DNA of 64,000 nt from Prevotella sp. E15-22 (GTDB lineage: Bacteria; Bacteroidota; Bacteroidia; Bacteroidales; Bacteroidaceae): contig NZ_CP096247.1 of assembly GCF_023204875.1 (NCBI RefSeq), positions 806,001-870,000 of the forward strand. The letters run 5' to 3'. Below, one piece after another: positions 51,416 to 62,311 of the stretch. The first letter of the stretch is position 1. The number at the start of each line of letters is the position of its first letter. Position numbers and translations under genes: made by a program. The notes below the pieces were generated by a model. The model made no database searches. It worked only from the letters and a program-made list of their open reading frames with translations, and was not told the origin of the DNA.

Positions 51416-52774
51416 ATGGGAAATCCAAAAGCATTTTTAGAGATACACCGCCAGGAGGCGGGCTACCGTCCGATTCACGATAGAATCCACGATTTTGGCG
51501 AGGTGGAGCAGACGCTCTCTACTCGCGAACGCAAACTGCAGGCCAGTCGCTGCATGGACTGCGGCGTACCCTTCTGCCACTGGGCTTGTCCACTGGGTAA
51601 CAAGGCACCTGAATGGAACGATGCATTGTATAAGGGTGACTTCGAGTTGGCCTACCAGTTGCTGAACTCCACCAACCCCTTCCCTGAGTTCACTGGTCGC
51701 ATCTGTCCTGCGCTCTGCGAGAAAGCCTGCGTGCTGAACCGCTTTAACCATGAGCCAACGACCAACCGTGAAGATGAGTGCGCCATCACCGAGATGGCCT
51801 TCCAGGAGGGCTTTATCGTGCCCAAGACCGATATCAAACGCAATGGTAAGAAGGTGGCTGTGATTGGTGCCGGTCCTGCTGGTCTGGCTGCTGCCAACGA
51901 CCTGAACCACATGGGCTATAAGGTCACTGTATTCGAGAAGAACGAGGCTGCAGGCGGATTGCTGCGCTACGGTATCCCTAACTTTAAGCTGAACAAGACC
52001 GTTATCGACCGTCGTATCGCCCTGCTGGAGCAGGAGGGTATCGAGTTCCGGTATAACTCAGAAATTTCAGGAGAATCCGGAATATCTGGGATTTCCGGCG
52101 AGTTCGACGCCGTCGTCATTTCTACGGGCACCCCCACTGCTCGCGATCTGAAGGTTCCTGGTCGCGAACTCAAAGGCGTTCACTTCGCTCTCGAGATGCT
52201 GTCGCAGCAGAATCGTGTGCTGGCTGGCATGGAGTTCTCGAAGGACGAGCGCGTTACTGCCAAGGGTAAGGATGTGCTGGTGATTGGTGGTGGTGATACT
52301 GGTTCCGACTGTATTGGAACAGCCCACCGTCAGGGTTGCAAGAGTGTGACTCAGATTGAGATTATGCCTAAGCCCGTTGAGGGTCCTGAGGATCCTAAGA
52401 ACCCTTGGCCAGAGTGGCCTCGCACCCTCAAGACTACCTCTTCGCACGAGGAGGGTTGCACCCGTCGTTGGAACATCAATACATTGGAGTTCCTGGGTAA
52501 GGATGGTAAGTTGACTGGCGTAAAAGTTCAGGAGATTGACTGGAAGCCCAACCCTGAAGGCGGTCGTCCCATCATGGTTGAGAAGGGTAAGCCTGAAATC
52601 ATCAAGGCCGAGTTAGTGTTGCTCGCCATGGGTTTCCTGAAACCAGAGCATCCTGAGTATCCGAAGAACGTCTTTGTTTGTGGCGACTCAGCCAATGGTG
52701 CCTCACTCGTGGTTCGCGCCATGGCCAGCGGTCGTCAGACGGCTACGAAGGTCGATGCTTTCCTCAAAAAATAA
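51416..52774 (+). CDS. gltD: Glutamate synthase small subunit
   Basis: A 452-residue FAD/NAD(P)H subunit feeding electrons to GltB. The N-terminal Fe-S region has Cys clusters (CMDCGVPFCHWACPLG, CPALCEKAC). The FAD motif VIGAGPAGLAAA is near residue 145 and the NAD(P)-binding motif VIGGGDTGSDC near 287. A palindromic element (52059-52100) is inserted around residues 215-228, encoding SEISGESGISGISGE between the two nucleotide-binding parts. It ends before a terminator. Confidence 0.94.
   Translation: MGNPKAFLEIHRQEAGYRPIHDRIHDFGEVEQTLSTRERKLQASRCMDCGVPFCHWACPLGNKAPEWNDALYKGDFELAYQLLNSTNPFPEFTGRICPALCEKACVLNRFNHEPTTNREDECAITEMAFQEGFIVPKTDIKRNGKKVAVIGAGPAGLAAANDLNHMGYKVTVFEKNEAAGGLLRYGIPNFKLNKTVIDRRIALLEQEGIEFRYNSEISGESGISGISGEFDAVVISTGTPTARDLKVPGRELKGVHFALEMLSQQNRVLAGMEFSKDERVTAKGKDVLVIGGGDTGSDCIGTAHRQGCKSVTQIEIMPKPVEGPEDPKNPWPEWPRTLKTTSSHEEGCTRRWNINTLEFLGKDGKLTGVKVQEIDWKPNPEGGRPIMVEKGKPEIIKAELVLLAMGFLKPEHPEYPKNVFVCGDSANGASLVVRAMASGRQTATKVDAFLKK
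52059..52100 (+). repeat. In-frame palindromic element inside gltD
   Basis: Contains GGAGAATCCGGAATA and CCGGAA/TTCCGG arms; the same family as in mfd and asnB, in the same coding frame. Confidence 0.65.
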
Positions 52775-52815
52775 ATAAGATTGTTTGGTTTAACAATATA
52801 GCATTTTCTTTTACC

Positions 52816-52858
52816 AGAAGCGGAATATCGTTTGGCGATTTCCGCTTTTCTTTTTTCC
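52816..52858 (+). terminator. Terminator after gltD
   Basis: AGAAGCGGAA.ATCG pairs with CGATTTCCGCTT, followed by CTTTTTT. It is part of the 64-bp block 52801-52864 shared with 43645-43708. Confidence 0.8.
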
Positions 52859-52901
52859 TTTGCATTCAGAATCAATTATCAAGGTAAAAAGAATTAAGAA
52901 A

Positions 52902-53777
52902 ATGACAAACGAAAGAACATTGCTCAACCGCCAGTTGGCTCAGATGCTGAAGGGTGGTGTTATCATGGATGTGACTACTCCTGAACAGGCCAGGATTGCT
53001 GAAGAGGCAGGTGCCTGCGCTGTGATGGCCCTCGAACGTATTCCTGCCGATATTCGTGCTGCGGGTGGCGTAAGCCGTATGAGTGACCCCAAGATGATTC
53101 GTGGCATTCAGGAGGCTGTGAGCATCCCCGTGATGGCGAAGTGCCGTATCGGCCATATTGCTGAGGCTCAGATCCTGCAGGCTATCGAGATTGACTATAT
53201 CGACGAGAGCGAGGTGTTGAGTCCTGCCGATAACATCTATCATATCGACAAGACCAAGTTTGACGTGCCCTTTGTCTGCGGTGCCAAGAACCTGGGCGAG
53301 GCGCTGCGTCGTATTGCCGAGGGGGCCACAATGATTCGCACCAAGGGTGAGCCTGGTACGGGCGATGTCGTTCAGGCTGTGAGTCACATGCGATTGATGC
53401 AGAGCGAGATTCGCCGACTGGTGAGTATGAGTGAGGACGAACTTTTCGAGGCTGCCAAGCAGCTGCAGGCACCCTATGAACTGGTGAAGTTTGTGCATGA
53501 GAATGGTAAACTGCCTGTGGTCAACTTCGCCGCTGGTGGTGTGGCTACCCCTGCCGATGCCGCGCTGATGATGCAGTTGGGAGCCGAGGGTGTGTTTGTG
53601 GGCAGTGGCATCTTCAAGAGTGGCAACCCTCGCAAACGTGCTGCCGCCATCGTGCAGGCCGTTACCAACTATCAGGATGCCAAGCTCCTGGCTGAACTCT
53701 CAGAGGATCTGGGTGAGGCAATGGTAGGTATCAACGAGCAGGAAATACAACTCTTAATGGCTGAACGCGGAAAATGA
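52902..53777 (+). CDS. pdxS: Pyridoxal 5'-phosphate synthase subunit PdxS
   Basis: A 291-residue (beta/alpha)8 enzyme. It condenses ribose 5-phosphate, glyceraldehyde 3-phosphate and ammonia (from PdxT) into PLP. Conserved stretches: [20 protein letters not shown] (catalytic Asp), the first Schiff-base lysine in VMAKCRIGH (about 80), and [15 protein letters not shown] with the second lysine. The start is ATG 52902. Its stop overlaps the pdxT start (ATGA at 53774-53777). Confidence 0.95.
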   Translation: MTNERTLLNRQLAQMLKGGVIMDVTTPEQARIAEEAGACAVMALERIPADIRAAGGVSRMSDPKMIRGIQEAVSIPVMAKCRIGHIAEAQILQAIEIDYIDESEVLSPADNIYHIDKTKFDVPFVCGAKNLGEALRRIAEGATMIRTKGEPGTGDVVQAVSHMRLMQSEIRRLVSMSEDELFEAAKQLQAPYELVKFVHENGKLPVVNFAAGGVATPADAALMMQLGAEGVFVGSGIFKSGNPRKRAAAIVQAVTNYQDAKLLAELSEDLGEAMVGINEQEIQLLMAERGK

Positions 53778-54376
53778 AAGTGGCAGTGTTGGCCCTGCAA
53801 GGGGCATTCATAGAGCACGAGCAGATGTTGCAGCGCTTAGGCGTGGAGACGGTTGAGATTCGCCAACTAAAAGATTGGCAGTCGTTCTACTCCCGCCCCT
53901 CACAGGGGAGGGCAGGGGACGGGGCTCTTATCCTCCCTGGTGGCGAGAGTACCGTTCAGATGCGCCTGTTGAAGGAACTCGGCTTATACGAACCTATTCG
54001 TGAGGCTATCCTCGGAGGTATGCCAGTCCTGGGTACCTGTGCCGGTATGATTCTTCTGTCTGAGGGACGCCTGGGCACGATGGATATCGAGGTGCGCCGC
54101 AATGCCTATGGTCGTCAGTTAGGCAGCTTTCATACCGTTGACACCGTCAAAGGCATTGGCACCGATGTTCCCATGACCTTCATCCGTGCCCCCTATATCG
54201 AGCGTGTGCTGAGCGATAAGGTCGAGGTTCTATCTACTGTCGATGGCCATATCGTAGCTGCCCGTCAGGGCAACCAGATAGCCACCGCCTTCCATCCAGA
54301 GCTGGACGAAGACACCCGCCTTCACGAGTTATTTCTTTTTCGGCAGCCTGTTGAATCTGTATGTTACGTGGAGTAA
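53774..54376 (+). CDS. pdxT: PLP synthase glutaminase subunit PdxT
   Basis: A 200-residue class I glutaminase delivering ammonia to PdxS. Motifs: [10 protein letters not shown] at the start, LILPGGEST (about 53-61), catalytic Cys in GTCAGMILL (about 93), and the His-x-Glu of [10 protein letters not shown] (about 177). A G-rich palindromic element (53890-53927) is inserted before LILPGGEST, giving [13 protein letters not shown]. The last 48 bp overlap the 3' end of the convergent outer-membrane protein gene. Confidence 0.93.
   Translation: MKVAVLALQGAFIEHEQMLQRLGVETVEIRQLKDWQSFYSRPSQGRAGDGALILPGGESTVQMRLLKELGLYEPIREAILGGMPVLGTCAGMILLSEGRLGTMDIEVRRNAYGRQLGSFHTVDTVKGIGTDVPMTFIRAPYIERVLSDKVEVLSTVDGHIVAARQGNQIATAFHPELDEDTRLHELFLFRQPVESVCYVE
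53890..53927 (+). repeat. G-rich palindromic insertion in pdxT
   Basis: CCCCTCACAGGGGAGGGC core; same family as 49280-49314 in gltB but translated in a different frame. Confidence 0.65.
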
Positions 54377-57364
54377 GGCGTAGCGAGGCATGACATTGGT
54401 ATAGGTTTCTGTACGGCCTTGCGCATTGACGTTGCGGGTTACGTTGTCCAGTTGACCAAGGATGTCGAAGCCGTCGAGCATCACCACCAGCCTTCCCTTG
54501 AGGAACGGACGTGCGAGGCGGGCATTCCATACCAGGTCGTTGGTGTTGAGTTGTGAGTCGGCATAGCCCGTACGGCTGTAGAGCGTCATGTCGCTACTCA
54601 GTTCCAAGTTCCAAGGCAGTTTTACGATGGCTGTCATCCCATTGGTAAGCGTCAAGGGCTGCTGCGTCTCAAAGTCCGTGCGCTGACTGCTGAAGCGCTG
54701 CCAAAGCGTGGTACTCTTGAAGGTGAGTGCGTGCTGTCCAATCTTATACGAGAGATTCAGCGTGTTGTTGAACGAAAGCGTGTTGACGGTGCTGCGCGCT
54801 TGGTCAACCAGGTCCACACTGTGCTGGTAACTGACACTCGGACTGACATTGAGGCGGAGTGGGTGCTTCTTGCCAATGACTGTGTTGAAACGATAGTCGG
54901 CAGCAGCATTCCAGTTGCCGTTCACGTTGTCGGCCTGCCAGGTGCGGACGCCTGTGGCACGATCGTAACGATAACCCATGGCAAGGGCATTTTGAATGAT
55001 CGTGTAACTGAGACGGTACCGATGGCTTGTCTCTTTACTTTTCGCTTTTCCCCATTGGTGGCTGAAGGAAAACTCTTGGTTAACAGCATTGCGCAGACTG
55101 TTATTACCCAGACGGATGTTCAGTGGGTCAGTATCATCGTGCATATCGACGAGGTTCAGCAAATCAGGTGTTGAGGTCTGGGCCATATACTCTAGGAGCA
55201 GTTTCTGGGCATGACCTGTCTTTTTATTCATAGTGCTATACTGGACAAAGCAGTCCCAGATGTTGAAGGGCATGGTGTTGCGAGTGACGAGTGTGTCGAT
55301 GTCGCCACGCTTATAACGGAGCTTCTGACGAACAATGGTGACGGGGAAGCCGAGTTGCGCCCACCACTTCTTCTGACCAGTCTCGTCTTCGCTATAGGCG
55401 TTATAGAACAGTCGGGGGCTGAAGTCGTAGATGTCTTCAGAGAAATGACTCGTATAACTGTTACGACGATCAATGTACTGCTCATATTCGTGAGCTGATG
55501 GCAACTGGCCGAGGGCGTAGGTGGTGTCGATGTCGAAGAGCGACGACTCTCGTTGGCGGTCGTTGTGAGTATAGTTCACGTTCAACTGCAGCCGGATGAG
55601 CTGGGTGAAGTTGATCTGATAGGTGCCGCCAGCCTTGGCTTTCCACGACCGGTTGGGGTGGTTGCGGTAGTAGCGGTTGAGGCTTTTTGAGGGCTGCGAC
55701 GATGTCGCACCATACTCAACCGACTGACGATGATAGCGGTCTTCCTGCTGGTCGGTGAAACTGGCCTCGGCGTCAAGTGAAGCCCAGTCGGGACTGTGGT
55801 GAAACTTCAACGTACTGCTGAGACGTAGTTCTCCATCGAGAGCGTGCCCCTCGGCAATACCCCGTTGCAGATTGCGGTGGATGAGACTGTCGTTTTGATA
55901 GAAAGCCGAGGCGAGACTGTTGTCGCTATTGTCGAACTTCTGATAGTTGAGTGAAGGGCTAATATCGAGGTTCCACATCTTGAAATCCCTATAATAATGG
56001 TGACTGGTATTCAACCTCAGGTTCTTGTTCCTGTTGACATTAGTCATGCGTTCGTAAGTATCGCCCGTGGCCAGGTAGTTCTGGCGATTGGTGTTGGCCT
56101 CGCGATTCAGGTCGGTATGAGTCACCTGCAGGTTGCCATCGGCTTTCCACTTGCTGTTGCGGTCTTCTACACTATAGTCGATGCCAGCCTGCTGCTGTCT
56201 CAGTTGCCCGCCGTCCTGTATGCGCTGGGGATTCCAACTGCCCGTTTCGCCAGGTTTGGTGTCTCCATTCAGGTTGTTGGCGGTGGCATAGGCTGCGATG
56301 CGAGAGTGGTCCGAGAAGCGCAGGGCAAAGAGTCTGGCCAGCCAGCGTTCCTCCGTTCCGCCACCTGCTTCTGCGTTGGCAAGTGTGCCGATGCTGTATT
56401 CCTTCTTGAGTTTCACATCCATCACATAGCGGTTGTCTCCAGCCACCTGCTGTCCAAGAAACTCACTCTTCTCGCCCCACTTATCATAGATCTGGATGTT
56501 CTTCACCGTATAGGCCGGCAGGTTGTCGAGCATGATGGTGTGGTCGCCACGGAAAAAGTCCTTGCCGTTGAGGAGCAGCGCATCCACATACTTGCCATTG
56601 TGATAGATGCGGCCACCCTCTTTCAGTTCGATGCCAGGCAACTGCTTTACCAATGCATCGAGCATAGAGCCCTCGGCCAGTTCAAAGGCATCGGCATTAA
56701 ACACCAGCGTGTCGCCTTTATAGTAGAACTGCACTTTGGTAGAAGTGACAACCACCTCCTTCAGCATCTTTGATTCGCGCTTCATATAGACGGGAGGCAG
56801 ATTGCGACGTTGTTCACGACGGTAGATATTGCTCAGTTCATAGGGCATTTCGGTAGGCTTAAAGCCCACATAGCTGGCTTGAATCGTATATTTCGTGGGT
56901 CGTGCAGGCACTCTGAAAGCAAAGTTTGCCAGTTCTATGGGCGTATTGTTGCCATACTGCATATAAGAGATAGCCTCGCAGGAATCAATGCAGACCCCAT
57001 CGGCATTGAGCAGGCGAACGGCAGCATGGGGCAGGTCAAGGTGTGTCACGTAGTCCTTCACCTTGCCTTCAAGTATCATATAGCGCTTGTCGGACTTTGG
57101 CTTGTATTGCACATATATCTGCTTTCCTTTGGTGACGACACGCACGGGTTGGTCTTTCGTCATTTGCTTGACGGCCTTTGGCACACTCAGTCCCTGTGTG
57201 TTGGCTACCACCTGCAGGTGCTCCAAGTCGTTGTGGATGAAGGAAATCTCGTAGTCATCCTGCTGTTGGTTCAGTCGGGCCAATGCGTCAGCCAAAGAAA
57301 GTGTTTGTGCCGAAGCACTCATGACGATGCCCACCATTATTAATAATAAGGTGATGCGCTTCAT
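54329..57364 (-). CDS. Outer-membrane beta-barrel protein with N-terminal STN domain
   Basis: A 1011-residue exported protein. The signal peptide (MKRITLLLIMVGIVMSASAQ) is followed by an STN-like signalling domain (about 22-88), a carboxypeptidase-like beta sandwich (about 95-200; LEGKVKDYVTHLDLPHAAVR), a plug-like region (about 205-310; MLDALVKQLPGIELKEGGRI) and a C-terminal barrel (about 330-1011), as in OMP_b-brl_3/TonB-dependent receptor relatives. It is translated last in an ATGA-coupled operon with an ECF sigma factor and a FecR-like protein, so it may be both transporter and signal source. The substrate is unknown. Confidence 0.85.
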   Translation of the reverse strand: MKRITLLLIMVGIVMSASAQTLSLADALARLNQQQDDYEISFIHNDLEHLQVVANTQGLSVPKAVKQMTKDQPVRVVTKGKQIYVQYKPKSDKRYMILEGKVKDYVTHLDLPHAAVRLLNADGVCIDSCEAISYMQYGNNTPIELANFAFRVPARPTKYTIQASYVGFKPTEMPYELSNIYRREQRRNLPPVYMKRESKMLKEVVVTSTKVQFYYKGDTLVFNADAFELAEGSMLDALVKQLPGIELKEGGRIYHNGKYVDALLLNGKDFFRGDHTIMLDNLPAYTVKNIQIYDKWGEKSEFLGQQVAGDNRYVMDVKLKKEYSIGTLANAEAGGGTEERWLARLFALRFSDHSRIAAYATANNLNGDTKPGETGSWNPQRIQDGGQLRQQQAGIDYSVEDRNSKWKADGNLQVTHTDLNREANTNRQNYLATGDTYERMTNVNRNKNLRLNTSHHYYRDFKMWNLDISPSLNYQKFDNSDNSLASAFYQNDSLIHRNLQRGIAEGHALDGELRLSSTLKFHHSPDWASLDAEASFTDQQEDRYHRQSVEYGATSSQPSKSLNRYYRNHPNRSWKAKAGGTYQINFTQLIRLQLNVNYTHNDRQRESSLFDIDTTYALGQLPSAHEYEQYIDRRNSYTSHFSEDIYDFSPRLFYNAYSEDETGQKKWWAQLGFPVTIVRQKLRYKRGDIDTLVTRNTMPFNIWDCFVQYSTMNKKTGHAQKLLLEYMAQTSTPDLLNLVDMHDDTDPLNIRLGNNSLRNAVNQEFSFSHQWGKAKSKETSHRYRLSYTIIQNALAMGYRYDRATGVRTWQADNVNGNWNAAADYRFNTVIGKKHPLRLNVSPSVSYQHSVDLVDQARSTVNTLSFNNTLNLSYKIGQHALTFKSTTLWQRFSSQRTDFETQQPLTLTNGMTAIVKLPWNLELSSDMTLYSRTGYADSQLNTNDLVWNARLARPFLKGRLVVMLDGFDILGQLDNVTRNVNAQGRTETYTNVMPRYALLHVTYRFNRLPKKK

Positions 57365-57888
57365 GGCTCTACCTCCTTCTCTGCATGAACAAAGATGGTA
57401 TCGCGCTCGTCAGAAAGGCGCAGTCCCTCAAACTCATTCACGTTGTCGAGTAAGATGCCTAACGGCTGTACGCTATCCCAGGCGATGGTGAAACGGAGAT
57501 CGCGTAGTGTCTCTTCCAGGAAGCACACCTGATGGCGGTAATGACTGCCCACCACCGTGAGGATGCTGTCCAAACGGATATCCGCAAAACGCACGAGGGC
57601 ATCATCGGTGGAACTAGCATCATCTGTCTTGGATTCGGCTATTGTTGTTTCCGTTGACGGTTCTGTTGACTGTGGAGAAAGGAAATGATAGGCAGCATAG
57701 GCCAGTCCGCTGAGCAGGGCGACGGCAATAAATGTGGCTGCTATGCGCATCCAACGGCGTGATGGCTTGGGTTCACTCGTGAGCTTTTCGATTTCCTCGT
57801 CAGTCAGTTCACGACGGTTATCATGCAGGACGTCCAGCACCTCGTTCCATAGCTGTTCGTCGGTGGGTATGTTGTGATTCGTATTCAT
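57361..57888 (-). CDS. Minimal FecR-like anti-sigma factor
   Basis: A 175-residue protein: a cytosolic N-terminal helix region (about 1-45), one membrane helix (about 47-68), a Ser/Thr-rich linker, and a C-terminal DUF4974/STN-like domain (about 100-175; VRFADIRLDSILTVVGSHYR). The central FecR beta domain of normal FecR proteins is missing. ATGA overlaps link it to the sigma factor before and the barrel protein after. It probably holds the sigma factor at the membrane. Confidence 0.8.
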   Translation of the reverse strand: MNTNHNIPTDEQLWNEVLDVLHDNRRELTDEEIEKLTSEPKPSRRWMRIAATFIAVALLSGLAYAAYHFLSPQSTEPSTETTIAESKTDDASSTDDALVRFADIRLDSILTVVGSHYRHQVCFLEETLRDLRFTIAWDSVQPLGILLDNVNEFEGLRLSDERDTIFVHAEKEVEP

Positions 57889-58409
57889 GATGCTTCTTGT
57901 TTTGGTTGTTTTAAACTAGTCATTAGATTCGCTTTAGCGCGACTGGCAGTCATGCGGACAGCACTCTCTGTGCTTCCCTGTATAGCCGCAATCTGCTGAT
58001 AGGACAGACCGTCCATGTGATGCAGCAGAATGACTGCCTGCTGATTCTTTGGCAGGGCAGCAATGGCGTCGTTAACCTGACGTTCCATTTCCTGTCGTTC
58101 CATGCTTTCGTGCGGATTGTCCTGTCGGGCGTTCAGCGGACGAACCGTGTCGCTGGGCATGTTGTCCAGAGCTGCAATGACAAAAGACCGGCGTTTCTGC
58201 TTGTTCAGACTGACGTTACGTGTGATACGCATCGCCAGTCGTTCGGCCTCTATGGGCTGCTGTACCCTGTCGCCCATGCGCCATAGCGAGACGAGTGCAT
58301 CCTGTACGGCATCTGCAGCCTCCTCGTCGTCGTGGAGAATGCCTTGTGCAAGTCCCAGGAGTCGTGGGCGCAGGCGGGTGACCAAATCTGTGAATAGTAC
58401 TTCTTGCAT
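57885..58409 (-). CDS. ECF-type RNA polymerase sigma factor
   Basis: A 174-residue sigma factor with region 2 (about 10-80; LLGLAQGILHDDEEAADAVQ, DALVSLWRM) and region 4 (about 115-165; LPKNQQAVILLHHMDGLSYQ, then QIAAIQGSTESAVRM). It is first in a three-gene coupled operon with a short FecR-like protein and an STN-containing barrel, the Bacteroidetes cell-surface signalling layout without SusC/D partners. Confidence 0.9.
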   Translation of the reverse strand: MQEVLFTDLVTRLRPRLLGLAQGILHDDEEAADAVQDALVSLWRMGDRVQQPIEAERLAMRITRNVSLNKQKRRSFVIAALDNMPSDTVRPLNARQDNPHESMERQEMERQVNDAIAALPKNQQAVILLHHMDGLSYQQIAAIQGSTESAVRMTASRAKANLMTSLKQPKQEAS

Positions 58410-58520
58410 AAACGTTTTACGTATTGTTTCTGCCTATATAACAATCAACGCCGCAAAACATAACGCATCGTCGTTGAGGTTTAAGGTTCTTTAACGTATT
58501 CGCCTCTTTGTTTTTGTTTG

Positions 58521-58528
58521 CAAAGGTA
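58521..58528 (-). promoter_or_regulatory. -7 box of the sigma factor operon
   Basis: TACCTTTG on the minus strand, leaving a leader of about 105 nt. Confidence 0.5.
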
Positions 58529-58639
58529 CGAAGATTCTTTGTATTTCCCAATAGTTTTGCATGTCTTTGATAGTTTGTAATAATTGGGCGCGAATTTCTG
58601 ATAAACCGATAGTATTCTGCAAGAAAATGCATTCTTTTT

Positions 58640-58653
58640 CTTGCAGATTGTTA
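58640..58653 (+). promoter_or_regulatory. Candidate nitrogen-regulon site, pyrG promoter
   Basis: CTTGCAGATTGTTA (12 of 14 to consensus), 62 nt before the pyrG -7 box. Confidence 0.65.
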
Positions 58654-58711
58654 TTTTTGATGAAAATGTAGATTGAAAAATGGGGCGCTTTTTGGTTCGA
58701 AAGCGGAATAA

Positions 58712-60343
<1,632 letters not shown>

Positions 60344-60349
60344 ACATCT

Positions 60350-62209
60350 ATGGAACAGCTGAAGCATGAGTGTGGCGTGGCGATGATTCGCCTGTTGAAG
60401 CCGCTGGATTATTACGAGAAGAAATACGGTACTTGGACCTATGGTTTCAACAAGCTCTATCTGATGATGGAGAAACAGCACAACCGTGGACAGGAGGGTG
60501 CTGGTATTGCATCGGTGAGTCTGACCAACGAGCCTGGCACGGAATATATGTTTCGTGAGAAGGCCGAAGGCAAGGGCGCTATCACGGAGATCTTCTCGAG
60601 AGTGACAGAGGAGATGAAGGGCGAGTTGCTGATGGGACATCTGCGCTATTCGACCACGGGTAAGAGCGGACTGACATTTGTTCATCCCTTCCTGCGTCGT
60701 AACAACTGGCGCGCCAAGAACCTCTGCCTGTGCGGCAACTTCAACATGACGAACATTGACGAGGTCTTCTCTTTCCTCACAGAACAGGGACAGAGTCCAC
60801 GTATCTATGGTGACTCGTACATCACGCTGGAGCTGATGGGTCATCGCTTGGACCGCGAGGTGGAACGACTCTACCAGGAGGCTACGGCACAAGGACTGAA
60901 AGGCACTGACATCACCAATTATATTGATGAACATGTGGAGATGGCCAACGTGCTGCGCTCTACGATGGAGCATTACGACGGTGGCTATGTGATGTGTGGA
61001 CTGACGGGCTCGGGCGAGATGTTCTCTGTACGCGATCCGTGGGGCATCCGTCCGGCGTTCTATTATCGTGACGATGAGCTGATTGCCATCGCCAGCGAGC
61101 GCCCTGTGCTGCAGACCACTTTTGATATTCAGGCTGAGGATGTGCACGAGTTGCTGCCTGGTCAGGCTCTGATTATTCATAAGAGTGGCGAGAGTAGACT
61201 GGAACAGATTATGCCTGCCCAGAAGTTGAGTGCCTGCTCGTTCGAGCGCATCTACTTCAGTCGCGGTTCTGATTGTGATATCTATCAGGAGCGCAAACGA
61301 CTGGGAGAGCAGTTGACGCCAGCCATCCTCAAAGCTATCGACTTTGACGTAACCAACACAGTATTTTCATATATTCCCAACACAGCCGAGGTGGCCTTCT
61401 ATGGCATGACCGACGGTTTCCGCAAGCTTGCGATTGAGCGAGAGGAATCGGAGCTTGCTCAGATTCCCGAGCGTGAGCAAGTTCGAACGAAGTTCAAACT
61501 ACATGGCGAGGTGCGCACAGAGAAAGTGGTGTGGAAAGACATCAAACTGCGCACCTTTATTGCCGACAACAGTGAGCGCAACGACCTGGCTGCCCACGTC
61601 TATGACATCAGCTATGGTTCGCTGGAGGCAGGAAAGGACAACCTGGTGATTATCGACGACTCCATCGTACGTGGCACCACACTGAAGGAGAGTATCTTCA
61701 AGATTCTGGACCGTTTGCATCCCAAGAAGATTGTAATGGTGAGCAGTTCGCCACAGATCCGCTATCCTGATTACTATGGCATCGATATGGCACGCCTGGA
61801 GGAGTTTTGCGCTTTCCGTGCTACAATGGCACTGATTGAGGAACGCGGCATGTGGCAGTTGATTAACGACACCTATCTGGCTTGTAAGCGTGAGTTGGAG
61901 AAACCTAAGGAAGAGATGGTGAACTGCGTGCGCGCTATCTATGCACCTTTCACCGTCGACGAGATCAACCAGAAGATTGTGGAGATGTTGCGCCCTGCCG
62001 ATATGAAGGCACCCATCGAACTGGTGTTCCAGAGCATCGAAGGATTGCACGAGGCTTGTCCTAATCACCCTGGCGACTGGTACTTCACAGGTCATTATCC
62101 CACACCAGGCGGCGTGAAATTGGTGAACCAGGCGTTTGTGAACTACATTAACAAAACTTACACTTTGAAAGAAAACGATGGGTGTTTACTTTCAGATTGT
62201 AAGAAGTGA
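60350..62209 (+). CDS. purF: Amidophosphoribosyltransferase (PurF family, long form)
   Basis: A 619-residue enzyme for the first committed purine step (PRPP plus glutamine to phosphoribosylamine). The Ntn nucleophile is Cys8 (HECGVAMIRL) after a short propeptide; the glutaminase signature NRGQEGAGIA follows. The PRPP-binding motif VIIDDSIVRGTT is near residue 435. It is ~120 residues longer than enteric PurF, with an extended middle and C-terminus; a paralog with another role is possible. It is probably co-transcribed with pyrG. Its last codons contain the nitrogen motif used by the glnN promoter. Confidence 0.88.
   Translation: MEQLKHECGVAMIRLLKPLDYYEKKYGTWTYGFNKLYLMMEKQHNRGQEGAGIASVSLTNEPGTEYMFREKAEGKGAITEIFSRVTEEMKGELLMGHLRYSTTGKSGLTFVHPFLRRNNWRAKNLCLCGNFNMTNIDEVFSFLTEQGQSPRIYGDSYITLELMGHRLDREVERLYQEATAQGLKGTDITNYIDEHVEMANVLRSTMEHYDGGYVMCGLTGSGEMFSVRDPWGIRPAFYYRDDELIAIASERPVLQTTFDIQAEDVHELLPGQALIIHKSGESRLEQIMPAQKLSACSFERIYFSRGSDCDIYQERKRLGEQLTPAILKAIDFDVTNTVFSYIPNTAEVAFYGMTDGFRKLAIEREESELAQIPEREQVRTKFKLHGEVRTEKVVWKDIKLRTFIADNSERNDLAAHVYDISYGSLEAGKDNLVIIDDSIVRGTTLKESIFKILDRLHPKKIVMVSSSPQIRYPDYYGIDMARLEEFCAFRATMALIEERGMWQLINDTYLACKRELEKPKEEMVNCVRAIYAPFTVDEINQKIVEMLRPADMKAPIELVFQSIEGLHEACPNHPGDWYFTGHYPTPGGVKLVNQAFVNYINKTYTLKENDGCLLSDCKK
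62189..62202 (+). promoter_or_regulatory. Candidate nitrogen-regulon site, glnN promoter (inside the purF end)
   Basis: CTTTCAGATTGTAA (12 of 14 to consensus), 62 nt before the glnN -7 box. Confidence 0.65.
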
Positions 62210-62264
62210 AAAGATTTTAGATTTTTGTTGCAATATTAATGCAGACCAATCTGACAGAACGATA

Positions 62265-62272
62265 TACCTTTG
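62265..62272 (+). promoter_or_regulatory. -7 box of glnN
   Basis: TACCTTTG 39 nt before the glnN ATG. Confidence 0.65.
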
Positions 62273-62311
62273 CAACCGTAAAAAAATAAAGTGTAACCAA
62301 AAAGTAAAAAG

